64,000 nucleotides of DNA from Magicicada septendecula (lineage: Eukaryota; Arthropoda; Insecta; Hemiptera; Cicadidae): the NCBI GenBank assembly GCA_034769895.1, contig CM068367.1:319113986-319177985 (forward strand), in the 5' to 3' direction. Below, piece by piece: positions 33,376-46,169 of the stretch (within the stretch, counting starts at the first letter, position 1; the number at the start of each line of letters is the position of its first letter). Both the position numbers and the translations under genes were made by a program. The notes under the pieces were generated by a model. That model saw only the letters and a program-made list of their open reading frames with translations, did no database searches and was not told where the DNA came from.

Positions 33376-34019
33376 GGCTTCGTCATGTTCAGGTCCCATG
33401 AGGAGTAGGTGCGAGTATGAGGTTTACACGGGAGTTATCTCTGTGTTCACTCGCCTCAGTTACACCTCAGTCACTCGTCCGAGACGAACACCAACAAAAC
33501 CAGAATTCCGACCGGATCAAAAACTCTAATATTCTGGCTGTTAAAAAGATAATTAGTAGCCTATAGTTTTAAAACTATGATCGTTTCTTATAAAATATAA
33601 ATTATTTCTCTCCACTTTTATAGATTCAAACAGCTATCACATCATAACCAAAGTGTTCCAATATTGCGAATAGAGGAAGTTTTTATAGAAAATTTCGTTA
33701 AATTTCGTATATACTTTTCTACACTTCTTGAGTACAATTTTATTTACAATTCTCAAGATAATATTTTGCTTATCAACAATACACAAATATAGGTTAATTA
33801 ACTAGCAGCAAAAACTAGACTAACTAGTTATTAGTATTTCATGGTTTTTGTATAAGTAGTAGAAGCGTTAACTTACAACAGCGAGTGATTCACATTCAGA
33901 CCCACTATTAAAAAGTTAAGTAGTTTTGTTCAAAAACCTTTCATGGTTTTTAGTTATTTATTTGTTAGCAATCAGAAAATCCATTCTTTAAGCTAATCTG
34001 CCGATTAGTGTACACACAT

Positions 34020-34500
34020 AACTAGCGTGAACACCCATCCAGCGATATCACCTCGCGGTCGTTAAAGGTCGGATGCCCAAAGTCTTCTCAATCTCCTGTC
34101 TATTGCAGGCTTTAGATGTGGCATGATCAGCGGGTTACGATGGTTGTAAAGTCTTGTATGGTGTCTAGTACCACGTTCGTGGACGACTTCACGGACGTAG
34201 GGAATATGGAAGTCTGCGTGTAAAGTGTGGTTGGACATATACCACGGGGTATCTGCGATAGCTCGTCGGACCTTTTATCGAATCGCTGTACGATTATTAT
34301 GTTAGATTTGGTGGCGCAGCCCCAAAGACCGATTCCGTAACTCCATACGGGTTTAAGAACAACTTTATAGAGAATAAGTCTGTTGTTTATAGATAGATTA
34401 GATTTGCTACCTATCAGCCAGTTAATTTCCTTAAATCTTAATGCTAGTTGTTTTATTTTCTGGTTTATGTGGTGTCTCCAGATCAGTTTAGTCTAAATGA
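34020..34500 (-). pseudogene. Jockey-clade LINE 3' end (C-terminal region)
   Basis: The minus-strand translation has INWLIGSKSNLSINNRLIL, KPVWSYGIGLWGCATKSN, then in a shifted frame DTPWYMSNHTLHADFHIPYV and RRLRRLWASDL followed by a stop. This is the conserved C-terminal block after the RT in Jockey-type elements, ending at the natural stop. A frameshift separates the two halves near 34265. The RT itself is absent (5' truncation), as is usual for LINE insertions. It is a different copy from the LINE at 29.9-30.8 kb. Confidence 0.8.
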
Positions 34501-34835
34501 AGGCCTAAGTATTTTTAAAATGTCTGTTGAGGTATTCAGAAGTGGTTGAGATGAACCGCTCCTTTCATGATTAAACACATTTTAGCTTCATATAAAATGT
34601 AGGCCTACCTAAAAATGATAACATCAGAAGTGTTAACTGTAAGTAGTGTCATTATGTAAACCCATCGCCAACTAACTTTTGGGCTAACTAAACATTTACG
34701 GGCTAGTTTGGTGCGGTAAAATAAACAGACCTAAATTTCTCACTCTGTGCAATTATTGCAAAAGTAGGCCTACTGAAGTCTAAAAATGTTATAGAAGTCG
34801 CTAACGTTTAAGTATGTAACTAAAGTTGCACTTAC

Positions 34836-34886
34836 TTTTTCTAATTCTAAAAGGTGAAACCGAAGAACCTGGATTGCCTGTACCAT
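34836..34886 (-). CDS. hth: homothorax exon: MEIS-domain helix (17 codons)
   Basis: A 51-bp exon encoding MVQAIQVLRFHLLELEK, which is invariant or nearly so in MEIS/Hth proteins (vertebrate MEIS1 has MIQAIQVLRFHLLELEK). The acceptor is GTTTGTTTCAG|ATG at 34887-34886 with a good pyrimidine tract, and the donor is AAA|GTAAGT at 34836-34835. It is in phase 0 on both sides and joins VHELCDNF at 4972 without gain or loss of a codon. Vertebrate MEIS genes have a 51-bp exon covering the same segment. This helix is part of the surface that binds PBC/Extradenticle. No damage is seen. The two adjoining introns, 24.5 and 29.9 kb, carry nearly all transposons in the window. Confidence 0.97.
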
Positions 34887-37208
<2,322 letters not shown>

Positions 37209-37679
37209 GAGAATGTTTCCCACGATAAACACATACGTGTTGACGTGTTTAATTTGACTGGAAAAACTGTCTAAGCAATTATGTAAATTATCACGATGGC
37301 TTCTAAGCTTTGCCGTTTTGTGTCATGCGCGGGTTGCTTCCTGAGTCAGTGACAGACACGCAGATATTCCAGTTTCTTCTATTAATTATTATTTGTCTAT
37401 ACAGTACTTCAGTTAAAAATAATATGTGCAATAATAGGCCTAGATCTGAGAAAAAATAACTTGTATTTAAGTGTATATTATAATAATCTTTCGCTGCCAA
37501 ATGCTGAATGTGTAATAATTACTTGGGGAACACTAGCTAAATTATAAGATTAGCAATTGTTTTAACTACTTAACAAAACACACATAGAATAAATTATATG
37601 ACTACTCCACGTCTAAATTTCGGTTTTTTCAGACATATCAAAACGTTATCGTCACAAGACAAATTGTCAACGTTTAAAG

Positions 37680-38800
37680 TCTTCTTTTTCTGTCTCTGCA
37701 ACCCTTGATGGACCCTTTTTTCTTTACAATATGTCTCCACCGATTTCTACCCATCTCTGTGTTTTACACTGTCCACGAACTTCCATCTGTACCGTAGTTT
37801 TCAACACAAGATCCAACCACTTTTCTTCGGCTGTCCCTCTGTTTTCTCCGTCATCGTCTTCTTAATCATCCGATCCTCATCAGTTTCCAATTCAGGCTCC
37901 AACTACAGTACGCGATTTAATACGGTAGTATATAGACCGTATCTAATATCATATTACAACTCAGGGCTGAAAAACTACTATATTTATTGGATTTAATAAG
38001 TGGTTTCTTCTTTTTTAGCAGAACTGCATATTGACATGTAATAAAGAATCAAAATCGACATGTTTCCTCTCCTGTATCCCCGGACTGTTCTTCAGCTCGC
38101 CCAACAGTCCTATCCTTTTCCTTTCTCTCCCATTTTTTCTTCAATATTTCCTCACATATTGTTCTACAGATACAAGATTCATAATATGTGCCCTCTCCTT
38201 ATCTTACAACCATCATCACTGTCTTGCACTATCTTTACCGTAGTTTTCAATACAAGATTCAACTACTTTTCTTCGTCTATCCCTCTGTGTACTCTCATCA
38301 TCTTCTTCTTCTTTATCATCTGATCACCATCAGTTTCCTCTTCAGGCCCCAACTACCGTACTTAACTAAACAACTTCCATATTTAACCTGCTCATTAGTC
38401 TGACTGTACCTTCAACTAACTTTTAGCTCAACTCACTTTTATTTTCCTGAATGTCCATGTTTCTCATCAGACACAATTCTGCTTCTGATGTCTTTCTTAC
38501 AGCTTCCGTTAGATTTTAGTAAGTTAACTAAATATGTAAAACCGTTAACCTGTTTTAACTGCTCGCCTACAACAACGATTGTTTGTCCTCCGCTCAATTC
38601 ATAACATTCTGGAAAACCTCTTTCTCGCACGAAGTGGTAGCTTTCTTGCAATCATTGAATTATTAAATTTACCGAATGCTGTCTTTCCATCTGCAATTCT
38701 ATTTCCACACAGCTTCCATTAAACCTTAGTAAAGTGACTAAATCTTTAAAAACAGCTGCTCTCATTGGATTCCTTCTACAATGATCTTTGCTCGTCCTAC
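37680..38800 (-). pseudogene. fragmented, internally duplicated LINE remnant
   Basis: The minus-strand frame 38439-38651 reads VVVGEQLKQVNGFTYLVNLL then KSNGSCKKDIRSRI, the post-RT FxYLGS block of RTE/CR1-like LINEs. A second, more decayed version of the same stretch lies at 38700-38790. Likewise 37785-37925 and 38230-38365 are two copies of one C/T-rich segment (CCGTAGTTTTCAAYACAAGATYCAACYACTTTTCTTCG). The locus therefore contains partial tandem duplications of an old LINE. No intact motif remains. Confidence 0.55.
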
Positions 38801-39798
38801 CCGATCATTACTTTGGATTTTTCGGTGTTATTCTCGTACGGCAGCCCCGATGCCTACGAAACAGATGGACATCTATCGGTTCAGTTCGAGCATTCTCACA
38901 CATGCTATTGCATTCCTAGTTCTCTGCCTCTCCTATTGTCAGTCCGAAGCTCTTTCCATCTTCCCCACTCGGATCTTTTAGTTCAAGAGAAGCTTAGAGA
39001 TACCAATTTTTGCGTCTGTTCTGTATTCCAATAAACATTTTTATACATTACTAAGCGACACCATCCTGTTCGCATCTGTCAATATGCCACAATTGGTTTG
39101 TACATGTAGGCCTAAACTTGTATGTGGCCAACATCGTGGCAAACGAGCCTTCTCGCATAACAATAACGTGCTGATTTCACTTACATGCTACAGAAACTTT
39201 TCAGCTGATAAAAAACAAGTGTTTTTTTCGTATGTAATCTGAATAACTTGTGCTACTGACCACTTCTAGTGGTCAAAAATCTCTTCTCAAGTATAACACG
39301 CTTACAACTCTATATGCAGTCATCTTGTCTTACAACGCGCACGCGCACAAATTACCAAACATGTGATAATCGACAACGACTTCATATTTGTCGTTCTGAA
39401 ATTATTAAAGAAAAAAAAATCACTTATGTCAACTAAACTGACTTCAAATTAATAACACTTCAAAGTCATTAACATTCATTCATATCACCGAAATGCGTTT
39501 AGTAACACATAAACACATACTACAGACCAAATTTACTTATTACAGAATTATCAGTGACATTTAAACGATAAGCGTCTGTCACTCTCAACTGCGTACAGTC
39601 TTTTCGTTTAAGGTTTCCACATTAACACAGAAATGGTAATTTATCATATCTAAATAAGGCAATCGGAGCACACTGATATAGGAGCTAAACTGTCCTTAAT
39701 TAGTAACGTAAATTATTGTAAGAGTGTGAATGTCTTTAAATAATAGCTAGAATTAAATAAAAAGAATTCAAAAAACTAAATAAGAGTTTCGTACATAA
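38801..39798 (-). other. hth: homothorax intron: nothing recognisable
   Basis: About 1 kb of unremarkable intron between LINE debris and dispersed-repeat copy B. An 89-codon open frame at 38765-39034 has no recognisable similarity. Confidence 0.45.
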
Positions 39799-40503
39799 TT
39801 GAATGAGAGAAGCGTGTTCTCAGTTTTAATTCGACATTTTGGCATTTGTCTGTCCTTCTATATATTTTTTGAACGGATCAACAGATTTTCGTAAAACTTG
39901 GCATCTCCACATTTTGATCTAAGACAACCCGTCTGTTTTTTAGACTCCGCCAAAAATATGGCCGTAAAGCAAAAATATGAGGGGTCCAAATTGTAAAAAA
40001 ATTGCAAAAATCAATGTCTGGTATCAAATTAAAGACTATTTTAATGAAAATCTGAATCTTCGTTCAGTTTCAGAAATTTCAAAAGTTTAGGACACCAGGG
40101 CCCCAAAAAAGGGACGTAATTTTCAAAATCCATCCGAGTTGTAAAATTCTGTGTAGGGTATCAAGTTATGAGGAATTTTATTCAAAATAAAACTCAGTAT
40201 TTAATAATTTGACAGACTTGATATATCGAGAGTCTAAACCAGTCTAAACACTGCTTACAGATTTTGGGCCTTCATAATGTATATTCTATTGTTATCACTT
40301 TGTATATTTCCGAAACGTTTTAGATGGAAGCCTATAAATATCTACGGAAACATACACAAACTTTAAAGCAAAAACTAAATTTTTGTTTTTAGACAGTATG
40401 GTTAAAAATTTAAGTAAGAAAACAATGCGTTAGTTTGGAATTTTTAATATTTTATAATTTCTTATTATTAAAGACAATGCTTTATAATTGTTATTTTATT
40501 AAA
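39799..40503 (+). repeat. dispersed repeat copy B, left part
   Basis: Same block order as copy A: GAGAAGCGTGTTCTCAGTTTT, GGCATTTGTCTGTC, TTTTCGTAAAACTTGGCAT, CACCAGGGCCCCAAAAAAG, GAGGAATTTTATTCAAAA, GGAAACATACACAAACTT. It is non-coding and interrupted by the RTE element at 40504. It resumes at 43815 and ends about 43955. Confidence 0.75.
40493..40503 (+). repeat. 11-bp target-site duplication of the RTE element, left copy
   Basis: ATTTTATTAAA, repeated exactly at 43804-43814. The equivalent unoccupied position in dispersed-repeat copy A (TTATTTTCTTAAAAAAAGTA, about 31203) has the sequence once, confirming a true duplication. Confidence 0.88.
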
Positions 40504-40847
40504 GGGGTGTAAGGTATAGGATGCGTCTCTTATAGCCTCTCCTATACAACCGTCAGCCTCACCTTCACGAGTTGTAGCGGAGGTTCGCTGCATGGTGCAC
40601 CCTGTTCACACTAACGAGGCTCTGACGACCGAGTGACCGCCGGTATAAGTGGTCCCCCTCTACTACCAAGTGCCAACGGCTTCTTTGAAGGCGGATGAGC
40701 GGGTAGTAGGTTAGGGCACTCTCTTGTCCTTGGGGTGTGAAAATACCCCAGAAGGCGGATGAACCAGAGATGGCCAACGGCATAGGATGCAGAAGGCAAC
40801 GGGAAACCACTGCATTAAAGATCTGAGGATATCCCCAGGCTTTTAGC

Positions 40848-42215
40848 ATGATGGCTACGTCTAATGCAAAATATTCCGGAGTTTCAATTCCCCCATTCGG
40901 TTCTCCGGGGGGGAAGGTGTTGGATAGAGTCAATTTTGAAGAAGTAAATCCTATTGTCTACAAACGAAAAAATGGATGCAAAATCGGCACTTGGAATGTT
41001 AGAACATTACTGAAGCCTGGTAAAATGGAAGAGGTAAAGCATTCTATGATAAAGGCAGAGCTTAATACATTAGGTGTCTGCGAGACAAAATGGGCAGGAA
41101 GTGGTGATTTCGTATCAGGTGATTTCAGAATTATTTACAGTGGAAAGGAAGACCCAGGAAGAAATGGAGTAGCATTGTTCTTAAGAGGTGAATGGAAGAG
41201 TAGTGTCTTGAATACATGTCACAGTAGTGCTAGATTACTGATGATAAAACTTAGGGCAGAGCCAGTTGATTTGTGTATAATTATGGTGTACTTTCCAACA
41301 ACAAGTAGTAACGATGAAGATATAGAATTAATGTATGAACAGATTGAAAAGTTGCTCAAGATAATAAAGAAAGACGATAATGTAGTTATAATGGGCGACT
41401 TTAATGCATCTATTGGTGCTAACAGTAGTCAAAAATGTGCCGGGAAGTTTGGTTTGGGGAACATCAATGCACGAGGGGAAAGGTTACTTGAGTTTTGTGA
41501 GCAGTATGAAATGATCGTCACGAACACATGTTTTGAAGTCCCCAAAAGACGACGATACACTTGGAAAGCACCGGGGGATGTTAGGAGGCATCAGATCGAT
41601 TATATTCTAGTCAGACAAAGATATAAGAACCAAGTCAAATCTAGTCATTCATATCCTGGTATGGATATAGATAGTGACCATATTCCCGTTATGGCCAAGT
41701 GCAATATCAAATTTAGGAAAATCAGGAAATCTAAACAAAAGAACTGGTGCTTAGAAAAACTGACCGATGACAAAATAGTAAAAGAATTGGAAGAGGAGAC
41801 AGACATGTTGATGGAAGGAAGGCCAAGTTGGGAGGAAGTAAGAGATGGAATAATTGCAACAGCACAGCGTGTTCTAGGGAGGAGAAAATTAGAACCACGG
41901 AAACCGTGGATGACACAGGAATTGTTGGATCTAATAAGGAGGCGTAATAAGCTGAGAAATAAGGACTATCAGGAGTACAAGAGAATAAAAAATCAGATTA
42001 CCTCTATGTGTCGCATTGAGAAAGAAAATTGGATGAAACAACTAAGTCTTGAAATAGAAGATGATTTCAGTAGAGGAAAATGTGATAAGGCATATTTAAG
42101 GATAAAATCGTTACGGTGGAAGCATAAGACTCGAAAAGTAATGTTGTTAAGGATAAAAATGGTAAAATACTTTTCGAAAATGATAAGGTCAGCGAGCGTT
42201 GGAAGGAGTATATAG
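40848..42215 (+). pseudogene. RTE element ORF: APE-like endonuclease domain
   Basis: The frame starts at ATG 40848. The nuclease nicks the target for target-primed reverse transcription. Catalytic signatures are in order: TWNVRTL (about residue 49), CETKW (about 80), YFPTT, MGDFNASIG (about 185), RRYTWKAPG with IDYIL (about 245), and the closing SDHIPV (about 275). All the usual Asp, Asn, Glu and His residues are present. The frame departs at about 42137 through a one-base shift and then reads 26 unrelated codons to the stop at 42215. The genuine protein continues in the next frame as KDKNGKILFENDKVSERWKE. Confidence 0.9.
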
Positions 42216-43798
42216 AGGAACTATATGACGGGGAAGCTGTGGTAGTCACGCAAGAGTTTCTAGAAAATGAGAATGCTGTAGATAGAGATATGGTAGGACC
42301 GCCAATTAGCAGGGTGGAATTTGATTATGCCCTTAAAGGTCTGAGTATGAAAAAAGCGACAGGGCCTGACAGTCTACCAGCAGAGCTTTTGAAAAATGTA
42401 GGGGAGAGAACGAAAGACCAGCTATTTCGAATAATTACTGGGTGCTATGAAAAGGGAGTATTGCCAGTTGATTTCATTAAAAGTAGAACAATCACAATAC
42501 CAAAGAAAGGTAAAGTAGACGAGTGTGCTAATTATAGAACGATAGCCTTAATATCTCATGCTGCTAAGATTTTGCTGAACATAGTGAAGAACAGACTGGA
42601 AGGAAAGATTGATCACACTTTGGAGGAGGATTAGTTTGGATTTAGAGCAGGTAGAGGAACCAGAGAAGCAATCTTGGCTCTGCGGCAGATCTTGGAGAGG
42701 AGAATTGAAGTGAATAGGAAAACCTATTTAGTATTTGTGGATCTCGAGAAGGCGTTCGACAATGTTGATTGGAAGCTGTTGTTTCAAACTATGAGGAAGT
42801 CAGGACTTGTCTGGAAAGTTAGAAGGGTAATCTTCAATATTTATAGGTTGCAAAGTACTGAAATAGACATAAATGGATGTAAAAAGGAAGCAATAATAAG
42901 AAGAGGGGTAAGACAAGGTTGCCCACTGTCACCGTACTTGTTTAATTTGTTTATAGAAGATGTTGTAACTCAGATGAAAAGGAGTTCTAGGGGAATTAAA
43001 ATAAATGGGGAACGGATACACAGTGTTCGCTTCGCAGATGATATTGTACTGATGGCTGACTCAGAAAAGGATATGACCCGAATGTTAGGTACGTTTAACA
43101 AAATTCTTCACGCTTGGAGATTGAGGATAAATGTTAAGAAAACTAAAATAATGGTTGTAAGTAAAAAAAGAGAAGACATTAAATCAACCATTATGTTGAA
43201 CAACACAATATTGGAGCACGTTACTGAATTTTGTTACCTGGGTAGCATAGTTACAAGTGGGAATAAGTGTCTGGCAGAGATTAAGAGGAGAGTAGCTCTG
43301 GCAAAACAAGCATTCCAGAGCAAAAGGAACTTATTAACAAACAACCATATTAGTATTGAAACAAGGAAAAAGTTTGTTAAGGTATTTGTATGGAGTGTTT
43401 TAACTTACGGGTGTGAATCGTGGACCTTAGGGAAGGTGGAGAGTGACAGACTTCAGGCAATGGAAATGTGGATTTGGCGGAGAATGACAAAAACTAGTTG
43501 GACAGATAGGAAGACGAATGAACAGATCTTAGAGGAAATAAATGAGAATAGAACACTGCTTAGGAGCATAGAGGTGAGGAAGATTAAGTTGATAGGGCAT
43601 GTGATCAGACATAGTGCTTTTTTAACTAACATCTTTGAGGGCAAAGTAGTGGGGAAGAAGCCCAAAGGAAGACCAAGAACTGCATACTTCCGCAGCACAA
43701 TGAGTGTAGTGAATAGTGGGTCCTATGGAGAAATGAAGAATATCGCAAGGGATAGAGTGACGTGGCTACAGCGACAAGGCATTGCCTTTAGGAGTTAA
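42137..43798 (+). pseudogene. RTE element ORF: reverse transcriptase and C-terminal domain
   Basis: This continues the endonuclease ORF after the frameshift. RT signatures: GPDSLPAELLK, NYRTIALIS, FGFRAGRGTREAI, FVDLEKAFDNVDW (motif A), GVRQGCPLSPYLFNLFIEDV (motif B), RFADDIVLMA (motif C) and YLGSIV. After the RT comes the RTE/BovB-type tail YGCESWTL ... WIWRRM ... LIGHVIRH ... KPKGRPR. The one nonsense codon, TAG at 42632-42634, stands where EEDQFGFR is expected, so CAG to TAG is the likely change. From there to the stop at 43798 the frame is undamaged. Confidence 0.9.
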
Positions 43799-43803
43799 AA
43801 AAA

Positions 43804-43814
43804 ATTTTATTAAA
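43804..43814 (+). repeat. 11-bp target-site duplication of the RTE element, right copy
   Basis: ATTTTATTAAA immediately after the A-rich 3' end of the element; pairs with 40493-40503. Confidence 0.88.
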
Positions 43815-43960
43815 AAAGTAGGATAGAAGCCAGGGTTTTCGTAATAGTTCTGACAATTGAAAAATTAATATATATTGAAGTTTAACCAATAATAAATGTA
43901 TATCGTTCAAAATAGTGAGCGAGTTCTGCAGCTAGGGAGCTTACTAGTAATATTTTTAGT
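43815..43960 (+). repeat. dispersed repeat copy B, right part
   Basis: Ends CAAAATAGTGAGCGAGTTCTGCAGC, then TAGGGAGCTTACTAG, matching the right end of copy A (about 31440-31480) and, inverted, the end of copy C (about 53797-53830). Confidence 0.75.
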
Positions 43961-44790
43961 AGAAAATTATTTTGTAAATCTCACAGGTTGTTTCAACGTA
44001 TACTTAAAAAAATTTCGTTTGTGTATGTGCTTCTAGGATAAATGCTCCTATGATATGTGTTTAGTTTAAGATAAATATTATTTGGTGGAGGGAATACACA
44101 TACACACAATCATTTAAACTGTAGTGAGTTAAACATATTTACTTATATGTAAAAGATTACATTAAAAGAAACATAAGATTGCAACAGATATTTTATTTAT
44201 ATACGGTAATTATATTTTAAAACCGAACTCTTTCAGTTGCATAACGTATTACAAGCAAAATGTTCATTCACTGTTACCGCACGACTTGTGACTTGTACTA
44301 ATTATTAACTACAAGCGAATGTACAATACACAGTTTGCTACAAAAGGAACATGCCCTATCTACGGAACTTGGTGAGGGTATCAGTCGTCCACGGACCTCA
44401 GTATCTTTAGTCAACAGTGCTTTCCGCTTCCTGCCTTCATACCTGGCCTGGCTAAAACTTGATAAGACTACGATACCTTCGTGTTGACTTTACCAACAGG
44501 AAATACTTTTATACTCGACAAATAAATTTATCAAACATTTTCAACAACTTTCAACATTAATTAAACACACTTCCCACATTGTTTACACTAAAAACAAGAT
44601 TAAATTCACGCGTTGTCAAAGTCAGTCAACCAGGACTACTAAAATGGCTGGTTTCTTCCAGTTTTAAACAAATAACAAAAATTAGCGTACACAATAATAA
44701 ATATTATATCGATTAGGCTTGTAAACATAACAGAAGCGCGTGCGCGCACACACACTCTTTTCATTACAGAATACATACATTTTACTCTGC
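43961..44790 (-). other. hth: homothorax intron: nothing recognisable
   Basis: No repeat family, reading frame or motif stands out apart from a short CACACACAC run near 44745. Confidence 0.45.
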
Positions 44791-44799
44791 TATAATAAA

Positions 44800-45726
44800 T
44801 GGAGTTGGCAGTAGAATAATAGAAGGGGATGGATTAATTCCTAAACAATATAGAAATGGAAATAGAAATACGGTAAGAGGGCCGCCAGTACTAAAGGCTG
44901 AAGTAAAAAACCTGTCAAGGATCTGAAAATAGAAAATCGATAGGAAGAGATAAACCAATAGAATCCTTTAAATGTTCTATATGAAAAGGGTACAGAGAAA
45001 ATAGTAGCAATAAGTAATAACTATAACATGTAGGCTATTTGGCCAGAGGATGATTCCGACTCCAAAGTAAACAAATACACACGAAAAATGTGAGGAGCAC
45101 AGAGGAATAACAGAGGCCGCTAAATAGTGATAATTCTTACCTTAGGAGATAACGTGAAGCTAAACTTGGGAGAAGAGAAAATTGGTTTTAGAAGAGGAAG
45201 AGGAATCTGAAAAACTATTTGACTGATATAAAAAAGGATACTGATTTAGAAAAAAATGCTTGCTCGATTAAATGGGATAAATTAATGGAGATTCTTAATA
45301 AAAAATAAATAGACATGAAGGACAGTGTAGGTCAGACAATTATTTATGAGACAAAAGCAAAGTAAAAGTAGATAAGAGTCTAACAAATACGCTAGAGCTG
45401 GGTGGAAAATTGAGGCAGGGTAACTGCTTGTCATGTTTTCACTTTTATGCTGTGAACACGATAAGTATCAGGTTGGACGACGAAGAAAGAGTTAGTAGGC
45501 TATAAGATGTCGAAAGTGAATTGTATCAGATTTTTCGACATGGTAATTTTACCTAACAAAACTAAAGCAGTGAAGAGAGTAATAGCGAAGTTTTAAGAAG
45601 AAATGAAGAATTATGGAACGAAAATAAATGCTAGAGAAAACAAAAGTTATGAGAATTAATAACAGCGACGAAAACACGACAGTCACGACAACGTAAGGAA
45701 AATATCAGTATGGAGAACCATACATG
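44800..45726 (+). pseudogene. heavily decayed LINE, RT region
   Basis: Degenerate plus-strand RT can be traced across several frames: GFRRGRG...LIKKDTDLEKN, KWDKLMEIL, LGGKLRQGNCLSCFHFY (motif B region) and RLDDEERV. There are many stops and the catalytic box is not recognisable. The same LINE resumes at 48605 after the satellite-bearing block. Confidence 0.5.
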
Positions 45727-45875
45727 ACTTCCATGTTCTAAGGTTTATATTTAAAATAATTTTCATAATGAAATGTTTCCACAGAAACTACTTCTTTCCA
45801 CTTATTGCTTCAGCCTTAACCACAGTACTGTGGTCACTAACGTATACCACCTCACGTTAGCGCACTCGATTTTCA

Positions 45876-45912
45876 CTAATGATGGCAGTCGGTAGCACTG
45901 CCGAAACGTCTG
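45876..45912 (+). ncRNA. hammerhead-like motif, satellite module 1
   Basis: TCA, CTAATGA, T, GGCAGT-CGGTAGC-ACTGCC, GAAAC, GTC, TGG. A perfect six-pair stem II, GAAA, a GTC cleavage triplet and TCA/TGG as stem I are all present. The first core string has one change (CTAATGA for CTGATGA). Confidence 0.45.
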
Positions 45913-46169
45913 GTTTTGTAGAAAACATTGGACCACGCCAAACAGACCGGGAAGGAATTTTAACAACAAACTACTACTTTGTTGCCGATAACGTAGTACA
46001 CATAAAAATTCTCCCCTCCCCCTACAACTATAATTTTCATTTATAGAAAATTACCCCCACCCCGATCAACTAGCCTCTTCATTTATAGATATTTCATCTA
46101 CGTTTCTACAGTGGATTATTAATATCTTCTTGTCAGGATACTTTATTTATCAAAATTAAGTACTTTACT

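Larger units (their letters stand above)
40504..43803 (+). mobile_element. near-complete RTE-type non-LTR retrotransposon
   Basis: A 3.3-kb element bounded by exact 11-bp direct repeats, with a 5' UTR of about 340 bp (ending in the GGGAAACCACTGCATTAAAG stretch seen in RTE-like 5' leaders), one endonuclease-RT reading frame and a short A-rich 3' tail. The frame carries three lesions only: one frameshift, one nonsense codon and no large deletion. It was therefore probably complete when inserted and has decayed little. Confidence 0.92.

Noticed and set aside
40565..40933. 122-codon minus-strand open frame across the RTE 5' leader
   Set aside because: It is antisense to the RTE 5' UTR and start of the endonuclease ORF, with no domain.
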